In this document: piece after piece, positions 7,082 to 16,797 of the stretch
Numbering within the stretch: the stretch's first letter is position 1
How the letters are laid out: each line of letters begins with the position of its first letter
Notes under the pieces: generated by a model
The model's database searches: none
What the model was told of the DNA's origin: nothing
Seen by the model: the letters and a program-made list of their open reading frames with translations, nothing else
Made by a program: the position numbers and the translations under genes
Assembly (NCBI RefSeq): GCF_018853815.1
Contig: NZ_JAAOMP010000154.1
Span: forward strand, 1 to 35,035
From: Acidithiobacillus sulfurivorans
GTDB lineage: Bacteria; Pseudomonadota; Gammaproteobacteria; Acidithiobacillales; Acidithiobacillaceae
Reading direction: 5' to 3'
DNA: 35,035 nucleotides

Positions 7082-9274
7082 TCAGTCCATTTGCAAAAAC
7101 AGTGCTGCCAGGGGCGGTAGGGTCAACTCCAGTGAACAGGGTAATCCCATCCAGCTCCGCGCTTCGGCAAACAGCGGAAGGTTACCCACATTACTGCCCT
7201 GATATGCTGCTGCATCACTATTGAAAATTTCCCGGTAACGTCCGGACTCTGGAACGCCGATACGATAATTTTTGCGCAGTACCGGGGTAAAATTGAACAC
7301 TGCCAGAATAAAAGCACCATGGCGATCGCGGCGCAGAAAACTGAGCACAGACTGATCTGCGTCATAGCAATCCACCCAGGCAAATCCCTCCGAGGCAAAA
7401 TCCAGGTCATAAAAAGCTGGCAGGTCGCGGTACAGGTGCCCAAGATCCCGGCTTAGCCATTGTATTCCCTGATGCCAGGGCGTTTGCAGCAAATCCCAGT
7501 CCAGGGCTTTTCCACAATTCCACTCCGTTCCCTGAGCAAATTCATTGCCCATGAAATTCAGTTTTTTACCCGGATGAGCACACTGATAACTGAGCAGCAG
7601 GCGTAAATTGGCAAAGCGCTGCCAGGTGTCGCCGGGCATTTTATCCAGTAAAGAGTGTTTTCCATGCACCACCTCGTCATGAGAGAGGGGCAGTACAAAA
7701 TTTTCAGCGTAAGCATATAACTGGCTGAAGGTCAGATCATTCTGATGAAAGCGCCGATAGACCGGGTCCTGCTGCATGTAGGACAGGGTGTCATTCATCC
7801 AGCCCATATTCCATTTCATGGAAAAACCCAGCCCGCCCACATAGGTGGGGCGGGAGACCATGGGCCAGGAGGTCGATTCTTCGGCAATAGTCAAAATACC
7901 CGGATAGCGCTCATTGAGAACCACATTCATTTCCCGCAGAAAATCAATGGCTTCAAGATTCTCCCTGCCACCATACTGGTTGGGAATCCATTCCCCCTCG
8001 TTCCGGGAATAATCCCGATAGAGCAGGGAAGCCACCGCATCCACCCGCAAACCATCAATATGAAAACTGTCTGCCCAATAGCAGGCATTAGCCAACAGAA
8101 AATTGCGGACTTCGTTGCGGCCAAAATTGAAAATATACGTCCCCCAGTCACGGTGTTCACCTTCACGGGGATCTGCATATTCATATAAAGCGGTGCCATC
8201 AAAACGTGCCAGTCCCCAGTCATCCTTGGGGAAATGTCCCGGCACCCAATCCAGCAGCACCCCAATACCGGCCTGATGAAAAGCATCTACAAAGGCCCGA
8301 AAGTCATCCGGGTTCCCGAAACGGCTGGTCGGCGCATAGTAACCGCTGACCTGATAACCCCAGGATTCGTCCAGAGGATGCTCCATTACCGGCATCAGTT
8401 CGATATGGGTGTAACCCATGTCCAGCACATAGCGCAACAGACGTTCGGCAAGCTCGCCATAGCTCAGAAAGTCCCCTTTATCGTCGCGCTGCCAGGATCC
8501 TAAATGAAGCTCGTAAATATTCATGGGGGCATGCTGCCAGTCGGCCTGCGTCCGCGCGGTCATCCAGTCCTGATCCTTCCAGACATGCTGACTATCCACG
8601 ACCCGGGCTGCAGTACTTGGTCGTCTTTCAAAAGCATTGGCATAGGGATCGGTTTTCACAAAAACCACGCCGGAATCCCGGTGACGGAGTTCAAACTTGT
8701 AGATTTCGCCCAATTCCAGCCCAGGAATGAACAATTCCCAGAGGCCACTCATCCCCCGTACCCGCATCGGGTGATAACGGCCATCCCAGTGATTAAAATC
8801 GCCCACCACACTGACCCGCTCTGCATTAGGTGCCCAAACGGCAAACAACACCCCTTCGACACCTTCATGATAACGACGATGGGCGCCCAGATGTCGATAG
8901 GCTTCATATAATCTGCCTTCACTGAACAAATAAACTTCCAGATCGCCCAGTACCGGACTGAACACATAGGGATCATAAGCTTCGTGCGTGCCCAGGGAAT
9001 CCTGCCAGCGGTAACGATAGGGGGTGGGCAGGATTTCTCCGTTATGGATAAAAATCCCGTCGGAATGCTGCATGGTCATTACCACCCATCCCTGCGGGGT
9101 TTGCAGTTCTACCTGAGCGGCTCCAGGCAGAAAAACGCGCTGTATAGCTTGATTGTCGTTACCGATCCGGTGCTGCCCCAACCAGGCGAAGGGATCGTGA
9201 TGACGGGCCTCGCGAATGGCTATTTCATCATGATTCCAATCTTCGCCATGATTTTTTTTTGATAATTTCGTCAC
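7082..9274 (-). CDS. glgB: 1,4-alpha-glucan branching enzyme (GH13)
   Basis: Glycogen branching enzyme of 730 residues, close to the E. coli length. It cuts alpha-1,4 chains and re-attaches them by alpha-1,6 links. An N-terminal extension and CBM48 beta domain ([20 protein letters not shown]) precede the GH13 barrel. Catalytic residues are the Asp nucleophile in [10 protein letters not shown], the Glu acid/base in ILTIAEEST, and the transition-state Asp in [11 protein letters not shown]. The start is one of two tandem GTG codons; the second (9274) lies 6 nt after GGAG and is preferred. It is divergent from glgC, with about 195 bp between them, so storage synthesis and branching can be jointly controlled. 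Confidence 0.95.
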   Translation of the reverse strand: MTKLSKKNHGEDWNHDEIAIREARHHDPFAWLGQHRIGNDNQAIQRVFLPGAAQVELQTPQGWVVMTMQHSDGIFIHNGEILPTPYRYRWQDSLGTHEAYDPYVFSPVLGDLEVYLFSEGRLYEAYRHLGAHRRYHEGVEGVLFAVWAPNAERVSVVGDFNHWDGRYHPMRVRGMSGLWELFIPGLELGEIYKFELRHRDSGVVFVKTDPYANAFERRPSTAARVVDSQHVWKDQDWMTARTQADWQHAPMNIYELHLGSWQRDDKGDFLSYGELAERLLRYVLDMGYTHIELMPVMEHPLDESWGYQVSGYYAPTSRFGNPDDFRAFVDAFHQAGIGVLLDWVPGHFPKDDWGLARFDGTALYEYADPREGEHRDWGTYIFNFGRNEVRNFLLANACYWADSFHIDGLRVDAVASLLYRDYSRNEGEWIPNQYGGRENLEAIDFLREMNVVLNERYPGILTIAEESTSWPMVSRPTYVGGLGFSMKWNMGWMNDTLSYMQQDPVYRRFHQNDLTFSQLYAYAENFVLPLSHDEVVHGKHSLLDKMPGDTWQRFANLRLLLSYQCAHPGKKLNFMGNEFAQGTEWNCGKALDWDLLQTPWHQGIQWLSRDLGHLYRDLPAFYDLDFASEGFAWVDCYDADQSVLSFLRRDRHGAFILAVFNFTPVLRKNYRIGVPESGRYREIFNSDAAAYQGSNVGNLPLFAEARSWMGLPCSLELTLPPLAALFLQMD

Positions 9275-9469
9275 CACAATCTCCTTTTCATCATTGTGAT
9301 TGAGGAGCCACTCCCACTAAGAGCATAACACATCGTCGGAAAAGACCATTGTTCCCTCTGAGTGCTTGCCGACATCCTCCAAGTTCAGTACCTTTAAACC
9401 GAAAGCACGGAGGAATCCTGTCTATACTCCAAGTCAGGTGTAATACCAGTGCCCGACAAGGAGAAGAGC

Positions 9470-10777
9470 ATGTCCGATGAAAACCAGAGTGGCCCCAGCA
9501 ATTCCCCGCGCTTTGTCAGTAACCTTACCAAAAACACCCTCGCCCTGGTCCTGGCTGGCGGTCGTGGTAGTCGCCTCGGACCATTGACCGACTGGCGCGC
9601 CAAGCCTGCCGTGCCTTTCGGGGGCAAATTCCGCATCATTGATTTTTGTTTATCCAACTGCATGAACTCCGGCATTCGCCGTATTGGTGTGCTGACCCAG
9701 TACAAATCTCACAGCTTGATTCGTCACATTCAGCTGGGCTGGGGATTCCTGAGAGGCGAGTTCAGCGAGTTTATTGAAATCCTTCCTGCCCAACAGCGCA
9801 TGAATACCGGCTGGTACAAGGGTACCGCTGACGCGATTTTTCAGAATATCGATATTTTACGTGCCCACCGGCCGCGTTATGTGATTGTTCTCGCTGGCGA
9901 CCATATTTACAAAATGGACTACGGCCAGATGCTCGCCGAGCATGTGCAAAGTCAGGCAGACATGAGCGTCGCCTGCATTGAGGTCCCCCTGGAAGAAGCC
10001 AAGGGTTTTGGTGTCATGACCGTCAACCACGAAGATCGGGTAACCGGTTTCACCGAAAAACCCAGCGACCCCACACCAACCCCCAACAACCCCGATCGTG
10101 CGCTTGCGAGCATGGGTATTTATGTTTTCAATACCGATTTTCTGTATGAACAGCTTATCCGCGATGCGGACAGTCGCGATTCCAGCCATGATTTTGGCAA
10201 CGATCTGATCCCCTACATGGTGTCACGCTATCGGGTCATGGCTCACCGCTTCCGTAACAGCTGTATTTCCAGCAATGAAGGCAAGGCCAGTCGTTGCTAC
10301 TGGCGGGATGTCGGTACGGTTGACGCCTACTGGTCTGCCAACATTGATCTGGTGCATGTGACTCCGGATCTGGATTTATACGACAGCCGCTGGCCCATCT
10401 GGACGTATCAGGAACAACTCCCTCCTGCCAAATTTGTCTTTGACGACGAAGGAAGGCGCGGCATGGCACTGGACAGTATTGTCTCGGGAGGTTGTATCAT
10501 CAGTGGGGCTACGGTCCGTCGTTCCTTGCTGTTTTCCAATGTCCGGGTTAATGATGGCCACACCCTCATCGAAGATTCGGTGATTTTGCCCAATGTGCGC
10601 ATGGGTGAAGGGGCTCGCCTGCGTAAAGTCGTCGTCGACAAGGGCACTATCATCCCTGATGGTTTGGTGGTGGGCGAAGATCCTGCCGAAGATGCCCGCC
10701 GTTTTTATCGGACGCCCAATGGCGTCACCCTGATTACTCCGGAGTTACTAGGCCAGCAACTACATTTTGTGAGGTGA
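9470..10777 (+). CDS. glgC: Glucose-1-phosphate adenylyltransferase (ADP-glucose pyrophosphorylase)
   Basis: Enzyme of 435 residues that makes ADP-glucose from glucose-1-phosphate and ATP, the committed step of bacterial glycogen synthesis. The N-terminal nucleotidyltransferase domain shows [16 protein letters not shown] and [15 protein letters not shown], then [22 protein letters not shown] and GFTEKP. The C-terminal ~130 residues form the left-handed beta-helix of hexapeptide-like repeats ([32 protein letters not shown]). ATG 9470 was chosen because AAGGAG lies just before it; a GTG 21 nt upstream is less likely. It leads a tight operon with two GH57 enzymes. No glycogen synthase (glgA) is present in the window. 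Confidence 0.95.
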   Translation: MSDENQSGPSNSPRFVSNLTKNTLALVLAGGRGSRLGPLTDWRAKPAVPFGGKFRIIDFCLSNCMNSGIRRIGVLTQYKSHSLIRHIQLGWGFLRGEFSEFIEILPAQQRMNTGWYKGTADAIFQNIDILRAHRPRYVIVLAGDHIYKMDYGQMLAEHVQSQADMSVACIEVPLEEAKGFGVMTVNHEDRVTGFTEKPSDPTPTPNNPDRALASMGIYVFNTDFLYEQLIRDADSRDSSHDFGNDLIPYMVSRYRVMAHRFRNSCISSNEGKASRCYWRDVGTVDAYWSANIDLVHVTPDLDLYDSRWPIWTYQEQLPPAKFVFDDEGRRGMALDSIVSGGCIISGATVRRSLLFSNVRVNDGHTLIEDSVILPNVRMGEGARLRKVVVDKGTIIPDGLVVGEDPAEDARRFYRTPNGVTLITPELLGQQLHFVR

Positions 10778-10781
10778 CCTT

Positions 10782-12482
10782 ATGCCCCCCGCACGCGCAC
10801 TTCATGTCATTTTCTGCTGGCATATGCACCAGCCCGATTATCGCAATGCTAATGGACAGTACGCATTGCCCTGGACGTACCTGCATGCCTGTAAGGATTA
10901 TGCAGACATGATCGCCCATTATGAGGAAAACCCTCTGGCTCGGGGCGTATTCAATTGCGTGCCGATTCTCGTTGAGCAGATTGAAGATTACACCAGTCAG
11001 TTTGAAAGCGGGCATTTTCGCGACCCTCTACTCATCGCCCTGGCCAGCCCTGATCTAAAAACCCTGAACAATGAGCAACGTCATCACCTCATGGAGCAGT
11101 GCTTTCGTCTGGATCCGGAACATATGCTGAATCCCTTTCCCGGATACCGCCGACTGCATGAAATATATACCATCATGCACAGTGATCCGGCTGAACTTTC
11201 TGACTATTTGTCCATTCAGTTTCTGGCCGATCTGCTGGTCTGGTATCACCTGGCCTGGACCGGTGAAACCGTGCGGCGTGGCAGCCCACTCATCCAGAAA
11301 CTAATGGCTAAAGGACGCGGTTTCAGTCCTGAAGACCGTCGGGATTTGCTCCATTTTCTCGGCGAACTGATCGGCGGACTGATTCCCCGTTACCGCGCCC
11401 TGGCAGAAGCAGGACGTATCGAAATATCCACCACCCCCTACTACCACCCCATTGGTCCCCTGATGCTGGACTTTGCCGCCGCCCGGGAAGCCGTCCCCGA
11501 TGCGCCATTGCCCGAATCCCCTGAGTACCCCGGCGGCGCGGAGCGCGTCCGTTGGCACATTGAACGCGCCCAGACTTATCATCCGCAACGTTTCGGCATT
11601 GCCGCCCAGGGCATGTGGCCAGCAGAGGGTGGCGTTTCCGCAGCCTTCGTCAAAATGCTGGGTGAAGCCCAGGTGGCCTGGACAGCTTCGGGAGAAGGCG
11701 TACTCACGCATAGCCTGCTGCGCGGCGATGACGACTCTGCACCGCGCGGTCGGGCCGAATATTTATACAAGGCTTATCGTCTTGAAAATCAGGGACCGGC
11801 GTTGTTTTTTCGGGATGACGCTCTCTCTGACACCATCGGTTTTGACTATAAAACCTGGTTTGGCCACGATGCAGTCATCGATTTCGTGCATAAGCTCGAA
11901 GCCATCTGGCGCCAGACGGAAGATCAGGATCATCCCGTCGTCAGCATCATTCTTGATGGAGAAAACGCCTGGGAATATTACCCCTACAATGGCTACTATT
12001 TTCTTTCCGAGCTTTATCGATCGCTTTCCAATCATCCCCATATCAAAATGTGCACCTTCAGCGACTATGTTCAGGACCATCCGGAAGCCATCAACAGCAT
12101 TCCGGATCTTGCGGCCGGGAGTTGGGTCTATGGCAATTTCAGCACCTGGATTGGCGATGGGGCCAAAAACCGGGCCTGGGATATGCTCTGCACCGCCAAG
12201 CAGGATGTTGACCGGCATTTTGCCGGGCTCACCCCCGAACTACAGGAAGAAATCACTGAACAATTAGGTCGCTGCGAGGGCTCGGACTGGTTCTGGTGGT
12301 TCGGGGATTACAATCCTGCCGATTCGGTCAGGGATTTTGATCACCTGTTCAGGATGAACCTGCGCAAGCTTTATCACCTGATGCAAATTTCTCCTCCAGA
12401 AACCCTCAACGAACCCATCAGTCATGGTGGGGGACCCGCCGAATCTGGAGGTACCATGCGCCGCACCCATATGGAAGGATAA
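10782..12482 (+). CDS. GH57 alpha-glucan hydrolase/transferase (first copy)
   Basis: Protein of 566 residues beginning FCWHMHQPDYR, the histidine-containing strand of the GH57 (beta/alpha)7 barrel. The candidate nucleophile is E282 in GMWPAEGGVS and the acid/base is D392 in LDGENAWEYYPYNG, both as in family GH57. GH57 includes alpha-amylases, amylopullulanases, 4-alpha-glucanotransferases and branching enzymes, and the exact specificity cannot be read from sequence alone. It lacks a signal peptide, so it acts on internal glucan. It starts 4 bp after glgC with a GAGG ribosome site, and the second GH57 follows 3 bp after its stop. Confidence 0.85.
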   Translation: MPPARALHVIFCWHMHQPDYRNANGQYALPWTYLHACKDYADMIAHYEENPLARGVFNCVPILVEQIEDYTSQFESGHFRDPLLIALASPDLKTLNNEQRHHLMEQCFRLDPEHMLNPFPGYRRLHEIYTIMHSDPAELSDYLSIQFLADLLVWYHLAWTGETVRRGSPLIQKLMAKGRGFSPEDRRDLLHFLGELIGGLIPRYRALAEAGRIEISTTPYYHPIGPLMLDFAAAREAVPDAPLPESPEYPGGAERVRWHIERAQTYHPQRFGIAAQGMWPAEGGVSAAFVKMLGEAQVAWTASGEGVLTHSLLRGDDDSAPRGRAEYLYKAYRLENQGPALFFRDDALSDTIGFDYKTWFGHDAVIDFVHKLEAIWRQTEDQDHPVVSIILDGENAWEYYPYNGYYFLSELYRSLSNHPHIKMCTFSDYVQDHPEAINSIPDLAAGSWVYGNFSTWIGDGAKNRAWDMLCTAKQDVDRHFAGLTPELQEEITEQLGRCEGSDWFWWFGDYNPADSVRDFDHLFRMNLRKLYHLMQISPPETLNEPISHGGGPAESGGTMRRTHMEG

Positions 12483-12485
12483 GCA

Positions 12486-14513
12486 ATGACCCACAGCACC
12501 CCCCTCCTCCTGGGCGTCCACGCCCATCAGCCGGTTGGTAATTTTCCGCAGGTGATTGATGACGCCGTACTGCGCTGTTATCACCCCTTTCTCGAAGCCA
12601 TGCATCGCTTTCCTGAATTTCCCTTTGCCATTCATATCAGTGGCTGGTTACTCCAATACATGGTGCAACAGCACCCCAAAACCATAAAACTGCTGCAGGA
12701 AATGGTCACCCGCCAGCAGGCGGAGCTGGTGGGCGCCGGTGACACCGAACCGGTGCTGGCGGCTATTCCTCATGCCGATCGCATCACCCAACTGGAAGCC
12801 CTGGCCGACCGACTGGACAAAAATTTCGGACAGCGCCCGGTGGGTGCCTGGCTGACCGAGCGCGTTTGGGATCCCAGCGTGGTTCCCGCCCTGCAAGAGG
12901 CGGGAATTCAATATGTGATGGTAGATGATTATCACTTTCTCTGCGCGGGGGCTTCTACCGACCAACTCGGCAGCTTTCATCGCACCGAAGAAAATGGCCA
13001 GGCTATAGATGTTTTCCCCATTTCCGAAGCCTTGCGTTATCGCCTGCCCTTCTCGGAGGCCGCTGCCGCAGTTACTTATATCGAAGAAATATCCGCGCAT
13101 AATCCGGGTAGCGCCGGGATTTATTTTGATGACATCGAAAAATTTGGTGTCTGGCCGGAGACTTATAGTTGGGTTTATGAAAAAGGCTGGCTTGAACAGT
13201 TTCTGCAAGGCGTCCTGAATTCTCCACATATTCAACCCATGCGTTTCAAGGATTATCTGCACCAGCATCGGCCCCAGGGTATAATTTATCTGCCTACGGT
13301 GTCCTACAGTGAAATGAACGAATGGACACTGGCCCCGGATGCTGCTCGCAACTACGCGGCTTTTCTGGAACAGGAAAAGGCTGCGGGCCGCCTGGATCTA
13401 CGCAAGCCACTCATCCGTGGCGGGATATGGAAAAACTTTCTGACCCGTTATCCCGAGTCCAACTGGATGCAAAAACGCATGCTGCAATTATCCCGGCGCT
13501 TTCATGCTTTGCCCAAGCGTCAGCAAAGCAAGCAGATGCGTGCGGATTTACATGAAACCCAAGCCAATGATGCTTACTGGCACGGGCTGTTTGGCGGCAT
13601 TTATCTGCCGCACCTACGCCGGGCGGTGTACCATGCCATGGTTCGACTGGAAGCGCAGCTCGATAAAATCCAGGCACGTCCAGGTTTGCAATTCATTGAC
13701 GTGGATATGGATGGTCATGAAGAGCTGTATTATCACAATGACCATCAACAGCTTATCATTCGCCCGATGCCCGCCGCCGCCGTAGCCGAGTGGGATTGTT
13801 ACAAACTTCATCACAATCTTGGAGATACACTGGCACGGCGCGACGAGGCCTACTACGACAAAATCCGTCACGGGGCAGTGGATCATGCGGCTCCCAGTGA
13901 AGGTATTGCTTCCGCCCATGACCGCATCAGCTTCAAAACAGAAATTACGGCAGAAGATCTGCTTGCCGACACCACCCCCTGCCACAGTTTTCAGGAGTGG
14001 CTGGATAATGTCGCAGTCACGTATCCGGAAAGCAGCATCGTTCAAGATGCTCCCCATTTTACGGGCGGTGTCGCTGACAGCTGGGCGGTCAGTAAAGCCT
14101 ATAGCCTCACCCATAAAGGACTGATGGTGCATTTTCGGATAGAATCACCAGCATCCCAACAAAATGCGGAGTCTCACCATTTTCAGAGTCGGCTATTTCT
14201 GGCCATGCCCAGTTGTGATGGGCCGGCGGGACAGTTTTTTGCGGATGGGCAATCCCAGGGTGGCTTCGGACTTCCCATCCAGGGTGAAAAAACCCAGCAA
14301 ATTGTGCTGGAAGATGCCGTTATGGGCGGTAAAATCATCCTCCATTGCAATCCGCCGGTGCGCTGGGAGGCTGCGCCCCATATGACCGTTTCCCAATCCG
14401 AAGCGGGCTTTGAAAAAATCATGCAGGCCCTGCAACTGGATTTTTACTGGGACCTGACGGCTGGCAAGGCGCAACATATTGAGATACTGACGGAGATCAT
14501 CGCCTATGACTGA
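12486..14513 (+). CDS. GH57 4-alpha-glucanotransferase-type enzyme (second copy)
   Basis: Protein of 675 residues. The N-terminal barrel starts LLLGVHAHQPVGNFPQVIDD. The nucleophile E125 lies in GAWLTERVWDPS and the acid/base is D215 or D216 in GIYFDDIEKFG. These positions almost coincide with E123 and D214 of the Thermococcus litoralis 4-alpha-glucanotransferase, so this is that GH57 subgroup. The C-terminal ~300 residues (from about YYHNDHQQLIIRP) match the DUF1925/DUF1926 beta domains of that subgroup. It probably disproportionates maltodextrins, lengthening some chains while releasing glucose, which the next gene can phosphorylate (inference). It has no export signal. The last 8 bp overlap the glucokinase gene. 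Confidence 0.88.
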   Translation: MTHSTPLLLGVHAHQPVGNFPQVIDDAVLRCYHPFLEAMHRFPEFPFAIHISGWLLQYMVQQHPKTIKLLQEMVTRQQAELVGAGDTEPVLAAIPHADRITQLEALADRLDKNFGQRPVGAWLTERVWDPSVVPALQEAGIQYVMVDDYHFLCAGASTDQLGSFHRTEENGQAIDVFPISEALRYRLPFSEAAAAVTYIEEISAHNPGSAGIYFDDIEKFGVWPETYSWVYEKGWLEQFLQGVLNSPHIQPMRFKDYLHQHRPQGIIYLPTVSYSEMNEWTLAPDAARNYAAFLEQEKAAGRLDLRKPLIRGGIWKNFLTRYPESNWMQKRMLQLSRRFHALPKRQQSKQMRADLHETQANDAYWHGLFGGIYLPHLRRAVYHAMVRLEAQLDKIQARPGLQFIDVDMDGHEELYYHNDHQQLIIRPMPAAAVAEWDCYKLHHNLGDTLARRDEAYYDKIRHGAVDHAAPSEGIASAHDRISFKTEITAEDLLADTTPCHSFQEWLDNVAVTYPESSIVQDAPHFTGGVADSWAVSKAYSLTHKGLMVHFRIESPASQQNAESHHFQSRLFLAMPSCDGPAGQFFADGQSQGGFGLPIQGEKTQQIVLEDAVMGGKIILHCNPPVRWEAAPHMTVSQSEAGFEKIMQALQLDFYWDLTAGKAQHIEILTEIIAYD

Positions 14514-15450
14514 GAAACTGACTATAGGTATTGATGTCGGTGGCACCAATTTACGTTTTGGGGTTTTCCGGGGCAATGATTGTCTGGACAGTATTCGCCA
14601 TGAAGTAGATCTGCACGCTAAATGCGCTGCGGCAGCCGATTCAGAAAGCGCCGCCCGGTTGTTTACGGATTTGCTTGAAGCAGGCATCGCCCAGCTCCGC
14701 CATCAATATCCGGAAATTGTTCGAGTCGGGGTGGCCGTGCCCGGTTTTGTGAATGCCAAAGGTGTGTTGCTGCAATCGCCCAACATTCCGCTACTGATTA
14801 ATTTTGATTTGCAAGGCGCCGTTCAGAACGCCTGTCAATTACCCGTACTCATCGAAAATGATGCTAATGCTGCCGGATATGGCGAATTCTGGGAAGAAAA
14901 ACAGGAAAATCCCGAATTGCGCGATCTCTTGTATATCGGCCTGGGTACCGGCGTCGGTGGTGGATGGGTCCATGACGACCGCCCCTGGCGCGGTGAACAT
15001 GGAACCGCCATGGAAATAGGACACCTCATTGTTGTCCCCGGCGGAAGACGCTGCGGCTGTGGTAATCAGGGGTGCCTGGAACAATATGCCTCGGCACGCG
15101 GAATCCAATCCAGTTACGTGGAACTGACCGGCACGGCACCCGATACCGCTGTTATTGCCCAGATGGCCTGCGATGGACGCCCCGAAGCCAGTCAAACCTT
15201 TCAGATGGCCGGTGATTATCTGGGACAAGCCCTGGCCAGCATTTTGAAGGTTGCCGATGTCCGGGTCATTCGGGTGGGTGGTGGGGTCAGTGCGGCCTGG
15301 GATTGTTTTGCGCCAGCCTTATTGCAACGTTTGGACGCTGACTTGATTCCCGCGCTGCGCGGCGAGGTGGAAGTCAAACGCGGCAATCATGATGATCTCG
15401 CCGGAATGCGCGGGGTCGCCTTGCTGGCCGATCAGGAACTCAGCCAATAA
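14506..15450 (+). CDS. glk: ROK-family glucokinase
   Basis: Sugar kinase of 314 residues of the ROK family. The ATP-binding phosphate loop is IGIDVGGTNLRFGVF. The sugar-binding and catalytic Asp are in IENDANAAGYGEF, and GLGTGVGGG follows. The ROK zinc site is CGCGNQGCLEQYAS with its upstream His in MEIGHLIVVP. No helix-turn-helix precedes the kinase, so it is an enzyme rather than a ROK repressor. Its ATG overlaps the end of the second GH57 gene by 8 bp, giving translational coupling. That makes return of glucose released from glucan to glucose-6-phosphate the likely role, with glucose inferred as substrate from context. Confidence 0.88.
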   Translation: MTEKLTIGIDVGGTNLRFGVFRGNDCLDSIRHEVDLHAKCAAAADSESAARLFTDLLEAGIAQLRHQYPEIVRVGVAVPGFVNAKGVLLQSPNIPLLINFDLQGAVQNACQLPVLIENDANAAGYGEFWEEKQENPELRDLLYIGLGTGVGGGWVHDDRPWRGEHGTAMEIGHLIVVPGGRRCGCGNQGCLEQYASARGIQSSYVELTGTAPDTAVIAQMACDGRPEASQTFQMAGDYLGQALASILKVADVRVIRVGGGVSAAWDCFAPALLQRLDADLIPALRGEVEVKRGNHDDLAGMRGVALLADQELSQ

Positions 15451-15453
15451 CTG

Positions 15454-16239
15454 ATGCGTATCGGAGTTTTTGATTCCGGACTGGGTGGTCTCAGCACCCT
15501 GCTCTCCTGCCTGCGTTATTTGCCGAATGCCCATTTTCTGTTTTATGGCGATAGCGCCCATAGTCCTTATGGCGATAAAACCGCCAGCGAAGTACAACAA
15601 TGGACTGAAGATGCTTATGCCTGGTTTGTCCGGCAAGGCGTAGATGCTGTGGTTCTGGCTTGCAACACGGCTACCAGTGCGGCAGCCATACCTCTGCGGG
15701 AATATGCGGACGTGCCCATCATCGGTATTGAACCCGCCATCAAAAAAGCGCTGGTGCTTTATCCCGAAGGCAGTATTCTCCTGCTGGCCACAGCCATGAC
15801 CGTCACGGGTGAAAAACTGCATAAGCTCTTGACGCAATTACCAAATGCCGCAGAACGCGTGCAGCCTCTTGCTTGCCCTGGTCTGGCAGAACGTATTGAA
15901 TCCCAGAGCAACAACTGGCAGCAGCAAGTCCAGGAGTATCTGCACGATCATGTTCTGCCTTTTTACTCGACAGAAACCCAAGTCATTGTGCTGGGCTGCA
16001 CCCATTACTGCTGGATTAGCAACTGGGTGTCAGAACTGACCGGACGGAATATTCCCACCCTGGATGGAAATGATGGCGTGGCGCGGCAATTATGTCGCAG
16101 GCTCGACATACAGAGCCTCCCGGACACGCCACCGGATTTGCCCGTTGAAGCATCCATTGATTTTTATTTTACCGCCGCCGCCGCTGATAAGACGCAAATT
16201 GCCCGTCGCCTGCTGCGCGCTCACGGTGTCAAAACTTAG
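15454..16239 (+). CDS. murI: Glutamate racemase
   Basis: Cytoplasmic racemase of 261 residues supplying D-glutamate for peptidoglycan. The N-terminal MRIGVFDSGLGGLSTL contains D7 and S8. The two catalytic cysteines are C70 in VVLACNTATSAA and C182 in LGCTHYC, both present. The usual DTARVPYG segment is GDSAHSPYG here, a moderate variation. It starts 3 bp after the glucokinase stop, so it is the last gene of the glgC-GH57-GH57-glk operon, which ties cell-wall precursor supply to storage metabolism at least transcriptionally. Its stop overlaps by 4 bp the end of the convergent SoxXA-binding-like gene. Confidence 0.92.
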   Translation: MRIGVFDSGLGGLSTLLSCLRYLPNAHFLFYGDSAHSPYGDKTASEVQQWTEDAYAWFVRQGVDAVVLACNTATSAAAIPLREYADVPIIGIEPAIKKALVLYPEGSILLLATAMTVTGEKLHKLLTQLPNAAERVQPLACPGLAERIESQSNNWQQQVQEYLHDHVLPFYSTETQVIVLGCTHYCWISNWVSELTGRNIPTLDGNDGVARQLCRRLDIQSLPDTPPDLPVEASIDFYFTAAAADKTQIARRLLRAHGVKT

Positions 16240-16568
16240 TCCATCTGAACCCCATGATCCGTCAACTTCACGCCATATTTTTTGGCCTGAGCCTCGCCCT
16301 GGGCGTAAGCAAGATTAGCCAGCTCCTCGGCATGCTTGGCCTTGACCACGGCTTCATCATATTTACCGGCTTTGTCTGCAGCTTGGGCTTCCTTATAAAT
16401 TTTCGGGGTGGAAAGCCACAAATAATGCACGGCTGAAGTTTTTGCCATGGCCGTCTTGGCCGCCGCCAGCGCATGTTGCGCGTCTGTAGCGGTAACCGTC
16501 GCCGCCGTCGCAAAACCCGCCATCATCAGGGTGCCTACTGCCATCACACTCATCAATACACGCTTCAT
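16236..16568 (-). CDS. Periplasmic SoxXA-binding-protein-like
   Basis: Small secreted protein of 110 residues with a clear signal peptide (MKRVLMSVMAVGTLMMAGFATA-A). The mature part is helical and Ala/Lys-rich. It includes an invariant-looking Trp (HYLWLSTPKIYKEAQ) and AGKYDEAVVKAKHAEELANLAY. This W..T..I..A....GKYDEA pattern resembles the SoxXA-binding proteins (SoxK/SAXB; overlapping DUF4398) that stimulate the SoxXA cytochrome of thiosulfate oxidation. No sox genes are visible nearby, so the role is an inference from sequence likeness. Start ATG 16568 has a strong GGAGG ribosome site; an upstream GTG in the same frame is unlikely. Confidence 0.65.
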   Translation of the reverse strand: MKRVLMSVMAVGTLMMAGFATAATVTATDAQHALAAAKTAMAKTSAVHYLWLSTPKIYKEAQAADKAGKYDEAVVKAKHAEELANLAYAQGEAQAKKYGVKLTDHGVQMD

Positions 16569-16586
16569 AAATGCACCTCCCTCCAC

Positions 16587-16797
16587 AAACCTTGTTCAGA
16601 ATGAAACAACCGACCGGACATTACTCCAGTCCACAATCCAGCAAAATTTGTTCCTTCTTTGTAAGCATCTGAAAAAATGGATCCCTCAGCATCAATCCAA
16701 CACTCTGCTCATGTTGAAATGGCCAATTTGGGCCAGAAGATCCAATGCCCATGCGGGCCATACCGGACCATTTCCAATGATTCCATCGGCAGCGACT
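16587..16797. other. Intergenic region between the SoxXA-binding-like and DUF445 genes
   Basis: About 210 bp with no supported gene. It should hold the promoter of the minus-strand SoxXA-binding-like gene, but no clear -10/-35 pair stands out. No terminator hairpin with a T-run was found for the DUF445 gene ending at 16798. Confidence 0.4.

Noticed and set aside
9400-9428. glgC promoter with TATACT at 9423-9428
   Set aside because: The -10 is good but the sequence 17 bp upstream (CGAAAG) is not a -35; not listed as a promoter.
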